DNA from: Flavobacteriaceae bacterium UBA5534
GTDB taxonomy: Bacteria; Bacteroidota; Bacteroidia; Flavobacteriales; Flavobacteriaceae
Assembly: GCA_002426015.1 (NCBI GenBank)
Contig: DINS01000009.1
Coordinates: 76,485 to 120,792, forward strand
Direction of reading: 5' to 3'
DNA length: 44,308 nt
The stretch's first letter is position 1; each line of letters opens with the position of its first letter. Below the pieces are notes generated by a model. The model made no database searches. It was given only the letters and a program-made list of their open reading frames with translations, and had not been told where the DNA came from. Positions 24,304 to 32,303 of this stretch are shown here, piece by piece. Position numbers and translations under genes: made by a program.

Positions 24304-26088
24304 ATGAAAAAAACAGTTATGTTACTTTGTTTTGCAATAACTATCATAGCCTGCAAAAAAGACACTAAAGAAAATGATGCTGACATGAAAACAGAAATGA
24401 GTGCTTTTGAATCTGACCTTAAGTCTTACCATGAAGAAAGCCTCAAAATGTATCCTTTGAATGCAACATCAGCAGGTGACAATCGATATAATGACCAATT
24501 GCCTAATTACCTGACCGATGAGTTTAGAGAAAAAGAACGTCAATTTTTTACTGAATATAAAAAGAAAATGGAAAGCTATGACAACAGTAGCTTAACCGAA
24601 AGTGAGCAATTGAGCAAGGACATTCTTATTTGGGAATGTGATATGAACTTGAGACGTTTGACCTTTAGAGAAGATTTATATCCTATCAACCAAATGTGGA
24701 CAATGCAACTTACCATTGGGCAATATGCAAGTGGCTCTAGCGCTCAACCATTTAAAACCGTTGAAGATTATAAGAATTGGCTAAAACGTTTGGACCAATA
24801 CCTTTTGTGGATGCGATCGGCAGAAGAACGCATGACCGAAGGCATCAACACAGGCAATGTATTGCCAAAATCGTTGATTGTAAAGGTATTGCCTCAACTA
24901 AAAGCCATGACCAATACAAACATCGATGAGCATTTGTTTTTTACTCCTATCAAAAACTTTCCTTCAGATTTTACTGAAGCCGAAAAAGAAGAATTGGCCA
25001 TCGCTTACAAAAACTATGTGAATGATAAAATTGTGCCTGCTTACCAGCAATTATATGATTTTATGTCAACCTCCTATCTCGAAGCTGGACGTACAACTAG
25101 CGGAATCTCTGAAATTCCTAATGGCCAAGATTATTACAACCATCAAATAAAATTATACACGACAACCAATATGACTGCTGACGAAATCCATCAATTAGGA
25201 CTTGACGAAGTAGCTCGTATTTTGTCAGAAATGGAAAAGGTAAAATCACAAGTTGGTTTTGAAGGCACTATCATTAAGTTTTTTGACCATGTAAGAAACA
25301 AGAAAGAATTAATGCCATTTACAACTGCACAGCAAGTAATCGACAACTTCAATCAGATACATGAAACGATGAAACCACAGCTTGTAAAGCTGTTCGATTT
25401 AAAGCCAAAAACACCTTTTGAAGTCAGACAGACAGAAGCCTTTAGGGCAGCTTCGGCGAGTGCCGAATACAATCCTGGTTCGCTAGATGGTACACGTCCT
25501 GGCATTTTTTATGTTCCTATTGTAGATGCTACAAAGTACAATATGTATTCTGACGAATCCTTGTTTTTGCACGAAGCCATTCCTGGACATCATTATCAAA
25601 TTTCGTTACAACAAGAAAACCAAGACTTGCCAGACTTCAGAAAAACACTTTGGTACAGTGCTTATGGCGAAGGTTGGGCTTTGTACTCTGAATCGTTAGG
25701 AAAAGAATTAGGCCTATACACAGATCCTTATCAATACTTTGGAATGTTGAGTGCCGAGATGCACAGAGCCATCCGTTTGGTGGTCGATACTGGGTTACAT
25801 GCCAAAGGCTGGACTCGTGAACAAGCCATTGCCTATTCGTTACAAAACGAAGCTGAAAGTGAAGCAGACATCACCAGAGAGATTGAGCGTTATATGGCAA
25901 ACCCAGGGCAAGCCTTATCGTACAAAGTGGGTCAGTTAAAAATTAGAGAGCTACGCGCCAAAGCAGAAGCTCAACTTGGCAGCAACTTCGACATTGCGCA
26001 ATTTCACAACCAAGTGTTGGAATCTGGATGTTTACCATTGGCACTTTTAGAAGCTAAAATTGACAAGTGGATTGCTTCAAAAAAATAA
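24304..26088 (+). CDS. DUF885 family lipoprotein, putative metallo-hydrolase
   Basis: 594 residues. Lipoprotein signal peptide with lipobox ITIIAC and Cys17 as the acylated residue, so membrane-anchored in the envelope. The body is a DUF885 domain, largely helical, with the family motif HEAIPGHH at 423-430 (His423, Glu424 and His429/His430), thought to bind a metal. Downstream conserved stretches include GEGWALYSE and NEAESEADITREIERY. DUF885 proteins resemble peptidases of the gluzincin type, but the reaction is not established. It heads a close-spaced set with the Yip1-like (3-base gap) and DoxX-like (8-base gap) genes. Confidence 0.88.
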   Translation: MKKTVMLLCFAITIIACKKDTKENDADMKTEMSAFESDLKSYHEESLKMYPLNATSAGDNRYNDQLPNYLTDEFREKERQFFTEYKKKMESYDNSSLTESEQLSKDILIWECDMNLRRLTFREDLYPINQMWTMQLTIGQYASGSSAQPFKTVEDYKNWLKRLDQYLLWMRSAEERMTEGINTGNVLPKSLIVKVLPQLKAMTNTNIDEHLFFTPIKNFPSDFTEAEKEELAIAYKNYVNDKIVPAYQQLYDFMSTSYLEAGRTTSGISEIPNGQDYYNHQIKLYTTTNMTADEIHQLGLDEVARILSEMEKVKSQVGFEGTIIKFFDHVRNKKELMPFTTAQQVIDNFNQIHETMKPQLVKLFDLKPKTPFEVRQTEAFRAASASAEYNPGSLDGTRPGIFYVPIVDATKYNMYSDESLFLHEAIPGHHYQISLQQENQDLPDFRKTLWYSAYGEGWALYSESLGKELGLYTDPYQYFGMLSAEMHRAIRLVVDTGLHAKGWTREQAIAYSLQNEAESEADITREIERYMANPGQALSYKVGQLKIRELRAKAEAQLGSNFDIAQFHNQVLESGCLPLALLEAKIDKWIASKK

Positions 26089-26091
26089 TGA

Positions 26092-26766
26092 ATGACAGAC
26101 TTACAAGAGGATAATAAATTTGAAGAATTTGAACATCTTGAAAATTTTTCAGATTTAAACACCGATAATTTAATTTTTGAAGTTTGGGTAAAGCCAAAAA
26201 AAGTATTTCAATACCTTTTTAAATTTGATCGCTTAAAGTATGTTCATGTTTTATTGGTGGTATCGGCAATCGTTGCAGCAACTGAAAGAGTATTGTCCAA
26301 AAACACCCCTTTTGATAGCTATGGTTTTGGGTATTTAATTGGCTACATACTTGGTGGTGCAATAGTAACCTGGCTCATGTATTGGGTGTCGGCTTGGTTT
26401 TTAAGATTTTTTGGAGCCGCATTTTTTAATGGAAAAGCATCCAACGAAGATTTTAGAATTGTCATAGCATGGTCCAACATTCCATTAATAACCAGTTTGC
26501 TCACAACGCTGTTGTTAATCCTATTTTATGGGAACAATGCAGCTTCAGGTTATTATCTAATTGAAAACGAAACCGAGCGCATCGTTTTTATTGTTTTGGG
26601 ATGTATTGATATTGTTCTTGCCATTTGGTCAGCAGTCATTTCTGTTATTGGCATTATGCACATCCAGCAATTTGGCGTTTGGAAAGCTATCGGAAACATC
26701 TTTTTGCCATTTATCATATTGGTGGCCATTTTTGCTCTTTTCTTTCTTGGCATTAACTTTATTTAA
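26092..26766 (+). CDS. Yip1 domain-like multi-pass membrane protein
   Basis: 224 residues. An acidic cytoplasmic N-terminus (about 1-50), then NLIFEVWVKPKKVFQYL, resembling the entry of Yip1-domain proteins, then five hydrophobic segments (roughly 60-78, 85-110, 125-150, 165-190, 200-222). Conserved polar features within the helices include KASNEDFRIVIAWSNIPLI. Bacterial Yip1-like proteins have no proven function. It starts three bases after the DUF885 stop and is followed closely by the DoxX-like gene, so the three are probably co-transcribed. Confidence 0.8.
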   Translation: MTDLQEDNKFEEFEHLENFSDLNTDNLIFEVWVKPKKVFQYLFKFDRLKYVHVLLVVSAIVAATERVLSKNTPFDSYGFGYLIGYILGGAIVTWLMYWVSAWFLRFFGAAFFNGKASNEDFRIVIAWSNIPLITSLLTTLLLILFYGNNAASGYYLIENETERIVFIVLGCIDIVLAIWSAVISVIGIMHIQQFGVWKAIGNIFLPFIILVAIFALFFLGINFI

Positions 26767-26774
26767 CTAACATT

Positions 26775-27128
26775 ATGAACAACCCTTGGCATCTTTACCT
26801 TATGGCTGCAATGTATGTGTTTGCAGGCCTCATGCACTTTGCCAAACCAAACATGTATATGCGCATCATGCCACGCTATTTGCCAAACCACAAAGGGTTG
26901 GTATATTTGAGTGGCATTGCCGAAATAGCACTTGGTATCGGACTTTGCTTTACAGCAACAAAAACCATATCCATATATGGTATTATTGCTATGTTGGCTG
27001 TGTTTTTGCTTGTCCATTTTTATATGTTAAGTGGTAAAAAAGCAAGTGCTGGCATTCCAAGATGGATATTGGTATTGCGTATTCCATTGCAGTTTGCATT
27101 GATGTATTGGGCTTACTATTACCTATAA
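26775..27128 (+). CDS. DoxX-like family membrane protein
   Basis: 117 residues with four hydrophobic segments. FAGLMHFAKPNMYMRIMP near residue 16 and LSGIAEIALGIGL near residue 50 are typical of the DoxX/DoxD-like family, small inner-membrane proteins sometimes linked to thiosulfate:quinone oxidoreduction or detoxification but mostly uncharacterised. Last gene of the DUF885 set. The attC-like site at 27177 begins 48 bases after its stop. It originally faced the convergent VanX-like gene, if the cassette inference is right. Confidence 0.8.
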   Translation: MNNPWHLYLMAAMYVFAGLMHFAKPNMYMRIMPRYLPNHKGLVYLSGIAEIALGIGLCFTATKTISIYGIIAMLAVFLLVHFYMLSGKKASAGIPRWILVLRIPLQFALMYWAYYYL

Positions 27129-27176
27129 AATACGTAGAACTACGTATAGTTTTTTTGGTTTTAAAAAACTAACTTC

Positions 27177-27250
27177 GTTTAACTATCGATATAGATAAAT
27201 TTTCCTGAACTTGTTTTAGGATTGAAACTATCCATATCGTAGCGTTATGC
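27177..27250 (+). repeat. attC-like site at the left junction of the inserted cassette
   Basis: GTTTAAC (27177-27183, fits RYYYAAC), arm TATCGATATAGATA (27184-27197), a 31-base centre, arm TATCCATATCGTA (27229-27241), then GTTATGC (27244-27250). The arms pair imperfectly. The expected partner of GTTTAAC is GTTAAAC, which is not here but at 28581-28587, on the other side of the inserted segment. GTTATGC departs from the GTTRRRY consensus at one base (T in the fifth position). Confidence 0.6.
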
Positions 27251-27396
27251 CACATTAAAACCAACATAACGGTCAAAAAAGGACTGACCATCCAAAGTCA
27301 AAAAATGTGAAATCCTATTAAAAGACACTAAAAATAAGATAGGCGAGTAAAATCAGAAAATCGATAGAGTATCAAAACATTAAAATTAATTTTATC

Positions 27397-28026
27397 ATGA
27401 AAAAATTATTAATTGTTCTATTTATTTCAACCTTATTTATTGGTTGTAGCAACGATACTGAAAACACTTTTCAAAAAAATTCAGATTTATCTTCAGAGTT
27501 GAAATCTTATATGGAAAAATATGAACCATCTGAAAATCTACAGAGAAATACAGCACTTTATAATCAGTTAGACCATAGCTCAAATTATGAGAACAGTATA
27601 TTTTATTACATCACTCACGATTCAAAATATGACCCAAATAATACTGATATTTACTCCGGCAACTGTGGTTATTCTGGACATAATCAATTTGACAAAGATT
27701 TAATAGAAATTGCCGTGTATGAACTAAATGCGTTGTCAGACACAGATTATTTTTCGAAAATGGATTATTTAGAAGATTTCGTCAAAAATAACGTTACGAA
27801 TTCGTTGCAAAAAACATATCTATTAAGTTCAATAGAAGAATTTAAATGGATTTCCTATAGTGTTGCTGCGGCGTGGAATTTTGATAGATGTCTTGACAAT
27901 TGTATGGAAGACACTATTGAGGATAATCTTGGAGATGCAAATTGGATAGAATGGGCATTTTTTATAAGAACAGCCGCCGCAACTGTAGCTGTTTGGGCAG
28001 CGTCTTGTATATGGGATTGTGCATAA
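27397..28026 (+). CDS. Cassette-borne lipoprotein of unknown function with C-terminal cysteine motifs
   Basis: 209 residues; I do not recognise the family. Lipoprotein signal with lipobox LFIGC and Cys17 as acylation site. The middle is polar (about 20-155). The last ~50 residues change character: RCLDNCMED, then a hydrophobic Ala-rich stretch (TAAATVAVWAASC) and a terminal CIWDCA. Two CxxxC-type motifs with a hydrophobic end recall some secreted small antibacterial or surface proteins, but this is only a resemblance. No TAnnTTTG promoter is visible in the 152 bases between the cassette start and the ATG. The next gene follows after 21 bases; the two may act as a pair. Confidence 0.75.
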   Translation: MKKLLIVLFISTLFIGCSNDTENTFQKNSDLSSELKSYMEKYEPSENLQRNTALYNQLDHSSNYENSIFYYITHDSKYDPNNTDIYSGNCGYSGHNQFDKDLIEIAVYELNALSDTDYFSKMDYLEDFVKNNVTNSLQKTYLLSSIEEFKWISYSVAAAWNFDRCLDNCMEDTIEDNLGDANWIEWAFFIRTAAATVAVWAASCIWDCA

Positions 28027-28047
28027 ATCAAAACAAAAAAGTTTATC

Positions 28048-28446
28048 ATGAAAACACAATATCTTAAATATACAGAAATTTCCTCGTTATTGATTTTGAG
28101 TGTTGTTTTCTTTCTCTCTATCAAAAATGTGTTGCCAAATTTTGTTTCAATTATACTGATATTACTCATATCCTTTTATTTTGTACCTATCAAATTAATC
28201 ATTTACGGTAAGAGAGGAAATTATTTACTGGGCTTAATATCAGATATAATAGTGTTTATGAGCCTGCCCTTATTGATTGTATTTATATACTTGAAAAATA
28301 CAGCCATTATAGACATTTTTACGACAATCAACTTTTTGTTTTTAGTGTTTTTTGTTTTCAAGAATAAAAATACATCACAACATTGGAAAATTGTTCTAAA
28401 CCATTCTATTGTAATTTTTTTACTTGAATTGATAAAATATTCATAA
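28048..28446 (+). CDS. Cassette-borne four-helix membrane protein of unknown function
   Basis: 132 residues, mostly hydrophobic. Four predicted membrane helices, roughly residues 12-29, 31-52, 66-84 and 89-105, with a fifth weak segment near the C-terminus (IVIFLLELI). Very AT-rich codon use, even for this genome. No conserved motif recognised. Its position right behind a secreted lipoprotein gene, in the same putative cassette and just before the attC-like site (10 bases after the stop), would suit an immunity or partner protein, but nothing in the sequence proves that. Confidence 0.65.
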   Translation: MKTQYLKYTEISSLLILSVVFFLSIKNVLPNFVSIILILLISFYFVPIKLIIYGKRGNYLLGLISDIIVFMSLPLLIVFIYLKNTAIIDIFTTINFLFLVFFVFKNKNTSQHWKIVLNHSIVIFLLELIKYS

Positions 28447-28456
28447 TAATAACGTG

Positions 28457-28587
28457 GCATAACGCAGTATATAAAAATAGCAGTTAAGAGCTAAACCGAA
28501 GGTTTGGTTCTTTTCTGCTATCTTTGTTTCCACACCGAAAATTGTCACATATAAATCCGCTACTTTTCATATACAAGACCGTTAAAC
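28457..28587 (+). repeat. attC-like site at the right end of the cassette, with nested hairpins
   Basis: GCATAAC (28457-28463) and GTTAAAC (28581-28587) form the ends. Inside, GTATATAAAAA (28467-28477) pairs with TTTTCATATAC (28564-28574), 10 of 11 bases. The centre holds another hairpin: ATAGCAG (28477-28483) with CTGCTAT (28515-28521), enclosing AAACC-GAA-GGTTT. Total 131 bases, in the range of long attC sites such as Vibrio repeats. I recall the central hairpin sequence from intergenic regions of other flavobacteria, which would make it a dispersed repeat. Confidence 0.6.
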
Positions 28588-28600
28588 GAAACTCCCAAAA

Positions 28601-29287
28601 TCACTCCACCAAAAAATCGAAATAGGTTTCTGGAAAAGGTTCCCAACGCAAGGTAAAATGCCACCATTCATTGGGATAGTTTCTAAAATTGTGCTTTTGC
28701 ATGACTGTTTGTAGCAATTCGCGATTGGCTTTCTGGGTTTCAGAAATACCTTGATATGCTACCCAAGATTCCTCACCAAAAAAATCATAAGGGCTTCCCA
28801 TATCCAACGGTTCGCCAGTATTACCATCGGTTATGGTCAAATCTAAAGTACTGCCACGACTATGTCCAGATTTTGAGGCTATGTAGCCTTCATTAAATAA
28901 GTTTCGTTTTTCAACTTTTGGGTAATATTGTTGTTTATTAATGGTATCTCCCAGCTCCTTCGCCCATTCCACAAAATGATTGACAGCCTGCTGTGGTCGG
29001 TAACCATCATATACTTTCAAGCATAAATTTTGCATTTGCAATTCGTCGTGTACCAATTTTAAAGCATGGGCAGCTTGGGCAGTCAAAATGAGTTTGTTAG
29101 ACTTATAACCATCAATGGTGTCGCCCACAAAATTATTTGTGGTAAAATAACGAAGCTCCACATCTAAATCTGGGATGATGGTTTTGACATACACAAACCC
29201 TTCAGGCAATGGGGAACTGTCTTGCTTTGTAAATGCCAAAGCAAAAACCACAAAAACCAAAAGGATGCTATTGTGTTTTAATCTCAT
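28601..29287 (-). CDS. D-alanyl-D-alanine dipeptidase (VanX/DdpX-like, peptidase M15D)
   Basis: 228 residues with an N-terminal signal/anchor segment (about 1-20), so periplasmic or membrane-bound. The M15D zinc site is intact: SGHSRGSTLDL (His142, Asp149) and NEWWHF (catalytic Glu207, zinc ligand His210). DGYRPQQAV near residue 94 supplies the conserved Arg. The enzyme hydrolyses D-Ala-D-Ala. Without vanH or van ligase genes nearby, a role in recycling cell-wall dipeptide is likelier than glycopeptide resistance. Divergent from the AlkB-like gene; its stop is 20 bases from the cassette's right junction. Confidence 0.92.
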   Translation of the reverse strand: MRLKHNSILLVFVVFALAFTKQDSSPLPEGFVYVKTIIPDLDVELRYFTTNNFVGDTIDGYKSNKLILTAQAAHALKLVHDELQMQNLCLKVYDGYRPQQAVNHFVEWAKELGDTINKQQYYPKVEKRNLFNEGYIASKSGHSRGSTLDLTITDGNTGEPLDMGSPYDFFGEESWVAYQGISETQKANRELLQTVMQKHNFRNYPNEWWHFTLRWEPFPETYFDFLVE

Positions 29288-29315
29288 AAAGGCTAATTTA
29301 GAAAAAAATTAGGCT

Positions 29316-29948
29316 ATGAATTTGTTTTCTTCCGAAAAAAACCTGTGGCAGCTTCCAGATGCTGAACTGCTCTATATTCCTAATTTCTATACAACAGAAA
29401 AAGCAGATGCTTATTTCGACCTCCTCAAAAAGAATATTGAGTGGCAACAGGACGACATCACGTTATTTGGTAAGACCTATCCACAACCACGCCTTACTGC
29501 GCTGTATGCAGATAACAACCAACCATACAGCTACTCCAACATTAGGATGCAACCCAAAGCGTTTACCAAAACATTGTTGCATATTAAAACAGACATTGAG
29601 CGCGAATCTGGCCATCAGTTTACATCTGTGCTGCTCAATTTGTATCGCGATGGTAGCGATAGCAATGGTTGGCATGCCGATAATGAAAAAGAACTGGGCA
29701 AGCGTCCTGTGATTGCATCTGTCAGTTTTGGAGCCGAACGCTACTTTCACTTTAAGCATCGTAGCATTAAGGACCAAAAGCACAAACTACTGTTAGAGCA
29801 TGGAAGCTTACTGATTATGAAAGGTGACATGCAACACCATTGGGTGCACCAAATTCCTAAAACCAAAAAAGCCATTGGCGAGCGGATTAATTTAACCTTT
29901 AGGTATATAAACGAAAAAACCGAGGTCCCTCAACCTCGGTTCTCCTAA
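29316..29948 (+). CDS. AlkB-like 2-oxoglutarate/Fe(II) dioxygenase
   Basis: 210 residues, typical of bacterial AlkB-like proteins of the ABH2/3 type. Iron ligands His120 and Asp122 in GWHADNE and His178 in HHWVHQIPK; 2-oxoglutarate-binding Arg190 and Arg196 in GERINLTFR. LNLYRDGSDSNGWH is the usual approach to the active site. The family removes alkyl groups from DNA or RNA bases (1-methyladenine, 3-methylcytosine). No ada gene is adjacent. A strong hairpin overlaps the last codons (29918-29941). Start ATG at 29316, 28 bases from the divergent VanX-like start. Confidence 0.92.
   Translation: MNLFSSEKNLWQLPDAELLYIPNFYTTEKADAYFDLLKKNIEWQQDDITLFGKTYPQPRLTALYADNNQPYSYSNIRMQPKAFTKTLLHIKTDIERESGHQFTSVLLNLYRDGSDSNGWHADNEKELGKRPVIASVSFGAERYFHFKHRSIKDQKHKLLLEHGSLLIMKGDMQHHWVHQIPKTKKAIGERINLTFRYINEKTEVPQPRFS
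29918..29941 (+). terminator. Hairpin overlapping the end of the AlkB-like gene
   Basis: 8-base perfect arms AACCGAGG / CCTCGGTT around an 8-base loop, inside the last eleven codons. It is followed by a short T-rich stretch (TAATTTGCTTTT), so a terminator is plausible but not ideal. Confidence 0.45.
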
Positions 29949-30276
29949 TTTGCTTTTAAATACGTGGTAGATTTAGGGTCTCTAACTCTTCACATATGCA
30001 AATATTAATTAATTAATCCATTGAACTAAAAACTAAATTTTAGTACACTTCAAATGTATAATTATATTTCAATATGTCTGTCAAAATACTTATTAAATCG
30101 ATGAAATGCATTAAATTTTAACATTTAAAGATGAAATATTGCTTTTCATCGATGAAATGCACAATTAAATTGTTTGAAATTTTCAATTAAAAAATCATAA
30201 ATGGAACATAATTTGCGTTGTTAGGATTAAAATAAATCAAGAACATTTACTTTAGCTGTATCAAATAATTATTTAT
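29949..30276. other. 328-base gene-free stretch with a repeated palindromic motif
   Basis: No coding frame seen. It contains TCGATGAAATGCA twice (30098-30110 and 30149-30161, 51 bases apart) and a weaker AGATGAAATATTGC between them (30130-30143). The second copy is part of a perfect palindrome TTTCATCGATGAAA (30144-30157). These may be operator sites for the alpha/beta hydrolase gene at 30277. The last 80 bases are plain AT-rich leader with no exact TAnnTTTG. Confidence 0.5.
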
Positions 30277-31200
30277 ATGAAATCTGTTTTAACCATTGTT
30301 TTAATAAGTTTTGGTTTTTTTGGCTATAGCCAAGAGCAACCGTTTACCTCATCAGAGGTGTCCATTACCAAAATCATTGATGGCACTTTGGTGACACCTA
30401 CTTCAAAAACCAACACATTAGCCATTATCATTGCAGGTTCTGGGCCAACCGATAGAGATGGTAATCAGAATTTTATGAAAACCAACAATCTCAAAAAATT
30501 GGCTGAAAACCTTTCAAAAAACGGAATTGCCACTTTTAGATATGATAAACGAACCGTAAAACAAATCAGGAAAGGGAACATTGACCCAAATATTAAATTT
30601 GATGATTTTATTAATGATGCCATTGCTGTGGTTGGCTATTTTAAAAAGCAAAACAGTTATGACAAGATTTATATCATTGGCCATAGCCAAGGTAGCCTGA
30701 TTGGAATGATGGCTGCAAAACAAGATGTCGATGGATTTATTTCCATCTCTGGAGCAGGCCAACCCATTGATGATGTCATCATTGAGCAAGTACAAAAAAC
30801 AGCTCCTATGTTTACCGAAGATGCCAAGCGTGTTTTTGGTGTCCTAAAAAAAGGAAAGACAACAAGTGACTATCCAGCAGCATTGGCTTCGGTTTTTGAT
30901 ATCAGCATCCAACCCTTTATGGCCAACTGGATGCAATATAATCCGCAGGAAGAGATTAAAGCACTAGAAATCCCTACACTTATTATAAATGGCACCAAAG
31001 ATTTGCAAGTAAGTATTGCTGAAGCCAATTTACTGAATGATGCAGCAAAAAATTCAGAATTAAAGATTATCGAAAAGATGAACCATGTTCTGTTTATTAT
31101 CGAAGGTGACGAACAAGAAAATGCCAAGTCTTATAATGATCATGCTGGGAAAGTATCGGAAGAATTGATAAAAAGCATAGTCAACTTCATAAAAAAATAA
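30277..31200 (+). CDS. Secreted alpha/beta hydrolase
   Basis: 307 residues with an N-terminal signal peptide (about 1-18, ends FGYSQ). Alpha/beta-hydrolase fold: oxyanion region IIAGSGPTDRDGN, nucleophile elbow GHSQGS with Ser137, an acid in INGTKDLQVS and a His in MNHVLFII near residue 268. GSGPTDRDGN with RYDKRTVK resembles the dienelactone-hydrolase/serine aminopeptidase-type exported hydrolases common in Bacteroidota. Esterase or peptidase activity is likely; substrate unknown. Single gene with its own terminator at 31225. Upstream palindromes suggest regulation. Confidence 0.88.
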   Translation: MKSVLTIVLISFGFFGYSQEQPFTSSEVSITKIIDGTLVTPTSKTNTLAIIIAGSGPTDRDGNQNFMKTNNLKKLAENLSKNGIATFRYDKRTVKQIRKGNIDPNIKFDDFINDAIAVVGYFKKQNSYDKIYIIGHSQGSLIGMMAAKQDVDGFISISGAGQPIDDVIIEQVQKTAPMFTEDAKRVFGVLKKGKTTSDYPAALASVFDISIQPFMANWMQYNPQEEIKALEIPTLIINGTKDLQVSIAEANLLNDAAKNSELKIIEKMNHVLFIIEGDEQENAKSYNDHAGKVSEELIKSIVNFIKK

Positions 31201-31224
31201 GAGACTACACATTTTATAAAATTA

Positions 31225-31252
31225 AAAAAGCACCTTAAACAAGGTGCTTTTT
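31225..31252 (+). terminator. Terminator after the alpha/beta hydrolase gene
   Basis: 12-base arms AAAAAGCACCTT / AAGGTGCTTTTT with loop AAAC, followed by T. It lies 25 bases after the stop codon. Confidence 0.85.
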
Positions 31253-31439
31253 TACTAACTAACCAACCAAATGTAATATTAAAATCTCTAAAGGTTAACT
31301 ACTCCTTTTTTGTAATGTAGAGCTTAATTAATTACAATTATTATAGTTCAAACTTCGTGCCAAAAAATAATTTTGGTAAAATAAAAAATAGTATATATCT
31401 TTATGATATCATTTTAATATCATATTAAATTATTATATC

Positions 31440-32300
31440 ATGAAAGAAGAAAAGATTATTGTTCCCGCTAACGGCTATGTCATGCTGTTTTTATTTTTAG
31501 CACTATTCTTTGGAGGCATTGCGGCAATCATCACATTACGAAGTCCTTGGTTTGGTTTTTCAGTGTTTGCAGGTATCGTAATAGCCTTTGGGTTTTTAAT
31601 GGTACAGCCTAACAACTCGAGAGTCTTATTGCTTTTTGGAAAATATGTAGGTTCTGTTAAAAAGAATGGCTTTTATTGGGTCAATCCATTTTACACAAAA
31701 ACCAAAATCTCTTTGCGTGCAAGCAATTTTGACAGCGAACGATTAAAAGTTAATGACAAGCTTGGAAATCCAGTAATGATTAGTACCATCTTGGTATGGC
31801 GTGTTCAAAACACCTACAAAGCGGCCTTTGATGTAGATAATTATGAGAATTTTGTGCGTGTACAAACTGATGCAGCAGTTAGAAAACTGGCAAGTATGTA
31901 TCCTTATGATAACTTTGCTGATGAAGGCCACACTGAAGATATCACTTTGCGTTCTAGTGTCAATGAGGTGAGTGAAGCCCTCGAAAAAGAACTCGAAGAA
32001 CGCCTTGCTATTGCTGGTATCGAAGTGCTCGAAGCCAGAATAGGGTATCTAGCTTATGCACAAGAAATTGCAAGTGCCATGCTAAAACGCCAACAAGCGA
32101 CCGCTATTGTTGCTGCTCGACACAAAATTGTTGAAGGTGCTGTCAGCATGGTAGAAATGGCTTTGGATGAATTAAGTAAAAAACAGATTGTCGATTTGGA
32201 CGATGAGCGCAAAGCTGCTATGGTAAGCAACTTAATGGTGATCCTTTGTGGCGATAAAGACGCCTCACCTATTGTGAATGCTGGAACTTTAAATCATTAA
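31440..32300 (+). CDS. SPFH/band-7 domain membrane protein
   Basis: 286 residues. Two N-terminal hydrophobic segments (about 12-31 and 37-54) are followed by an SPFH domain (about 55-220: VQPNNSRVLLLFGKYVGSV, KNGFYWVNPF, VWRVQNTYKAAFDV). Then a helical part with the typical Ala/Glu-rich AMLKRQQATAIVAARHKIVEGAV. SPFH proteins (prohibitin, stomatin, flotillin) form ring-like assemblies on membranes and often control proteases or organise microdomains; the bacterial role here is not established. First gene of a tightly spaced operon with DUF4177, DUF1648 and Arc-like genes. Confidence 0.88.
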   Translation: MKEEKIIVPANGYVMLFLFLALFFGGIAAIITLRSPWFGFSVFAGIVIAFGFLMVQPNNSRVLLLFGKYVGSVKKNGFYWVNPFYTKTKISLRASNFDSERLKVNDKLGNPVMISTILVWRVQNTYKAAFDVDNYENFVRVQTDAAVRKLASMYPYDNFADEGHTEDITLRSSVNEVSEALEKELEERLAIAGIEVLEARIGYLAYAQEIASAMLKRQQATAIVAARHKIVEGAVSMVEMALDELSKKQIVDLDDERKAAMVSNLMVILCGDKDASPIVNAGTLNH

Positions 32301-32303
32301 TCT

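Larger units (their letters stand above)
27245..28581 (+). mobile_element. Putative integron-type gene cassette carrying two genes
   Basis: A 1,337-base segment bounded by G^TT junctions. It starts TTATGCCAC (left) and carries two plus-strand genes, followed at once by an attC-like palindrome beginning GCATAAC (28457), the exact complement of the left core GTTATGC. Rejoining the outer flanks restores GTTAAAC, the exact complement of the GTTTAAC that starts the left site. The related unfilled site at 19100-19176 shows the same left arm and the same right flank TTAAACGAAAC without the segment. This is the pattern expected for integron cassettes. No integrase is in the window, so mobility is inferred. 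Confidence 0.6.

Noticed and set aside
27242..28465. Simple terminal-inverted-repeat transposon (12-base ends GCGTTATGCCAC / GTGGCATAACGC)
   Set aside because: There is no transposase, no target-site duplication beside the repeats, and the homology to the unfilled site resumes 117 bases beyond the right repeat. The cassette model explains this; a transposon model does not.
28601..29287. Glycopeptide-resistance gene vanX
   Set aside because: The catalytic motifs fit the family, but no vanH, van ligase or vanRS genes are nearby. A signal peptide points to the chromosomal dipeptidase type.
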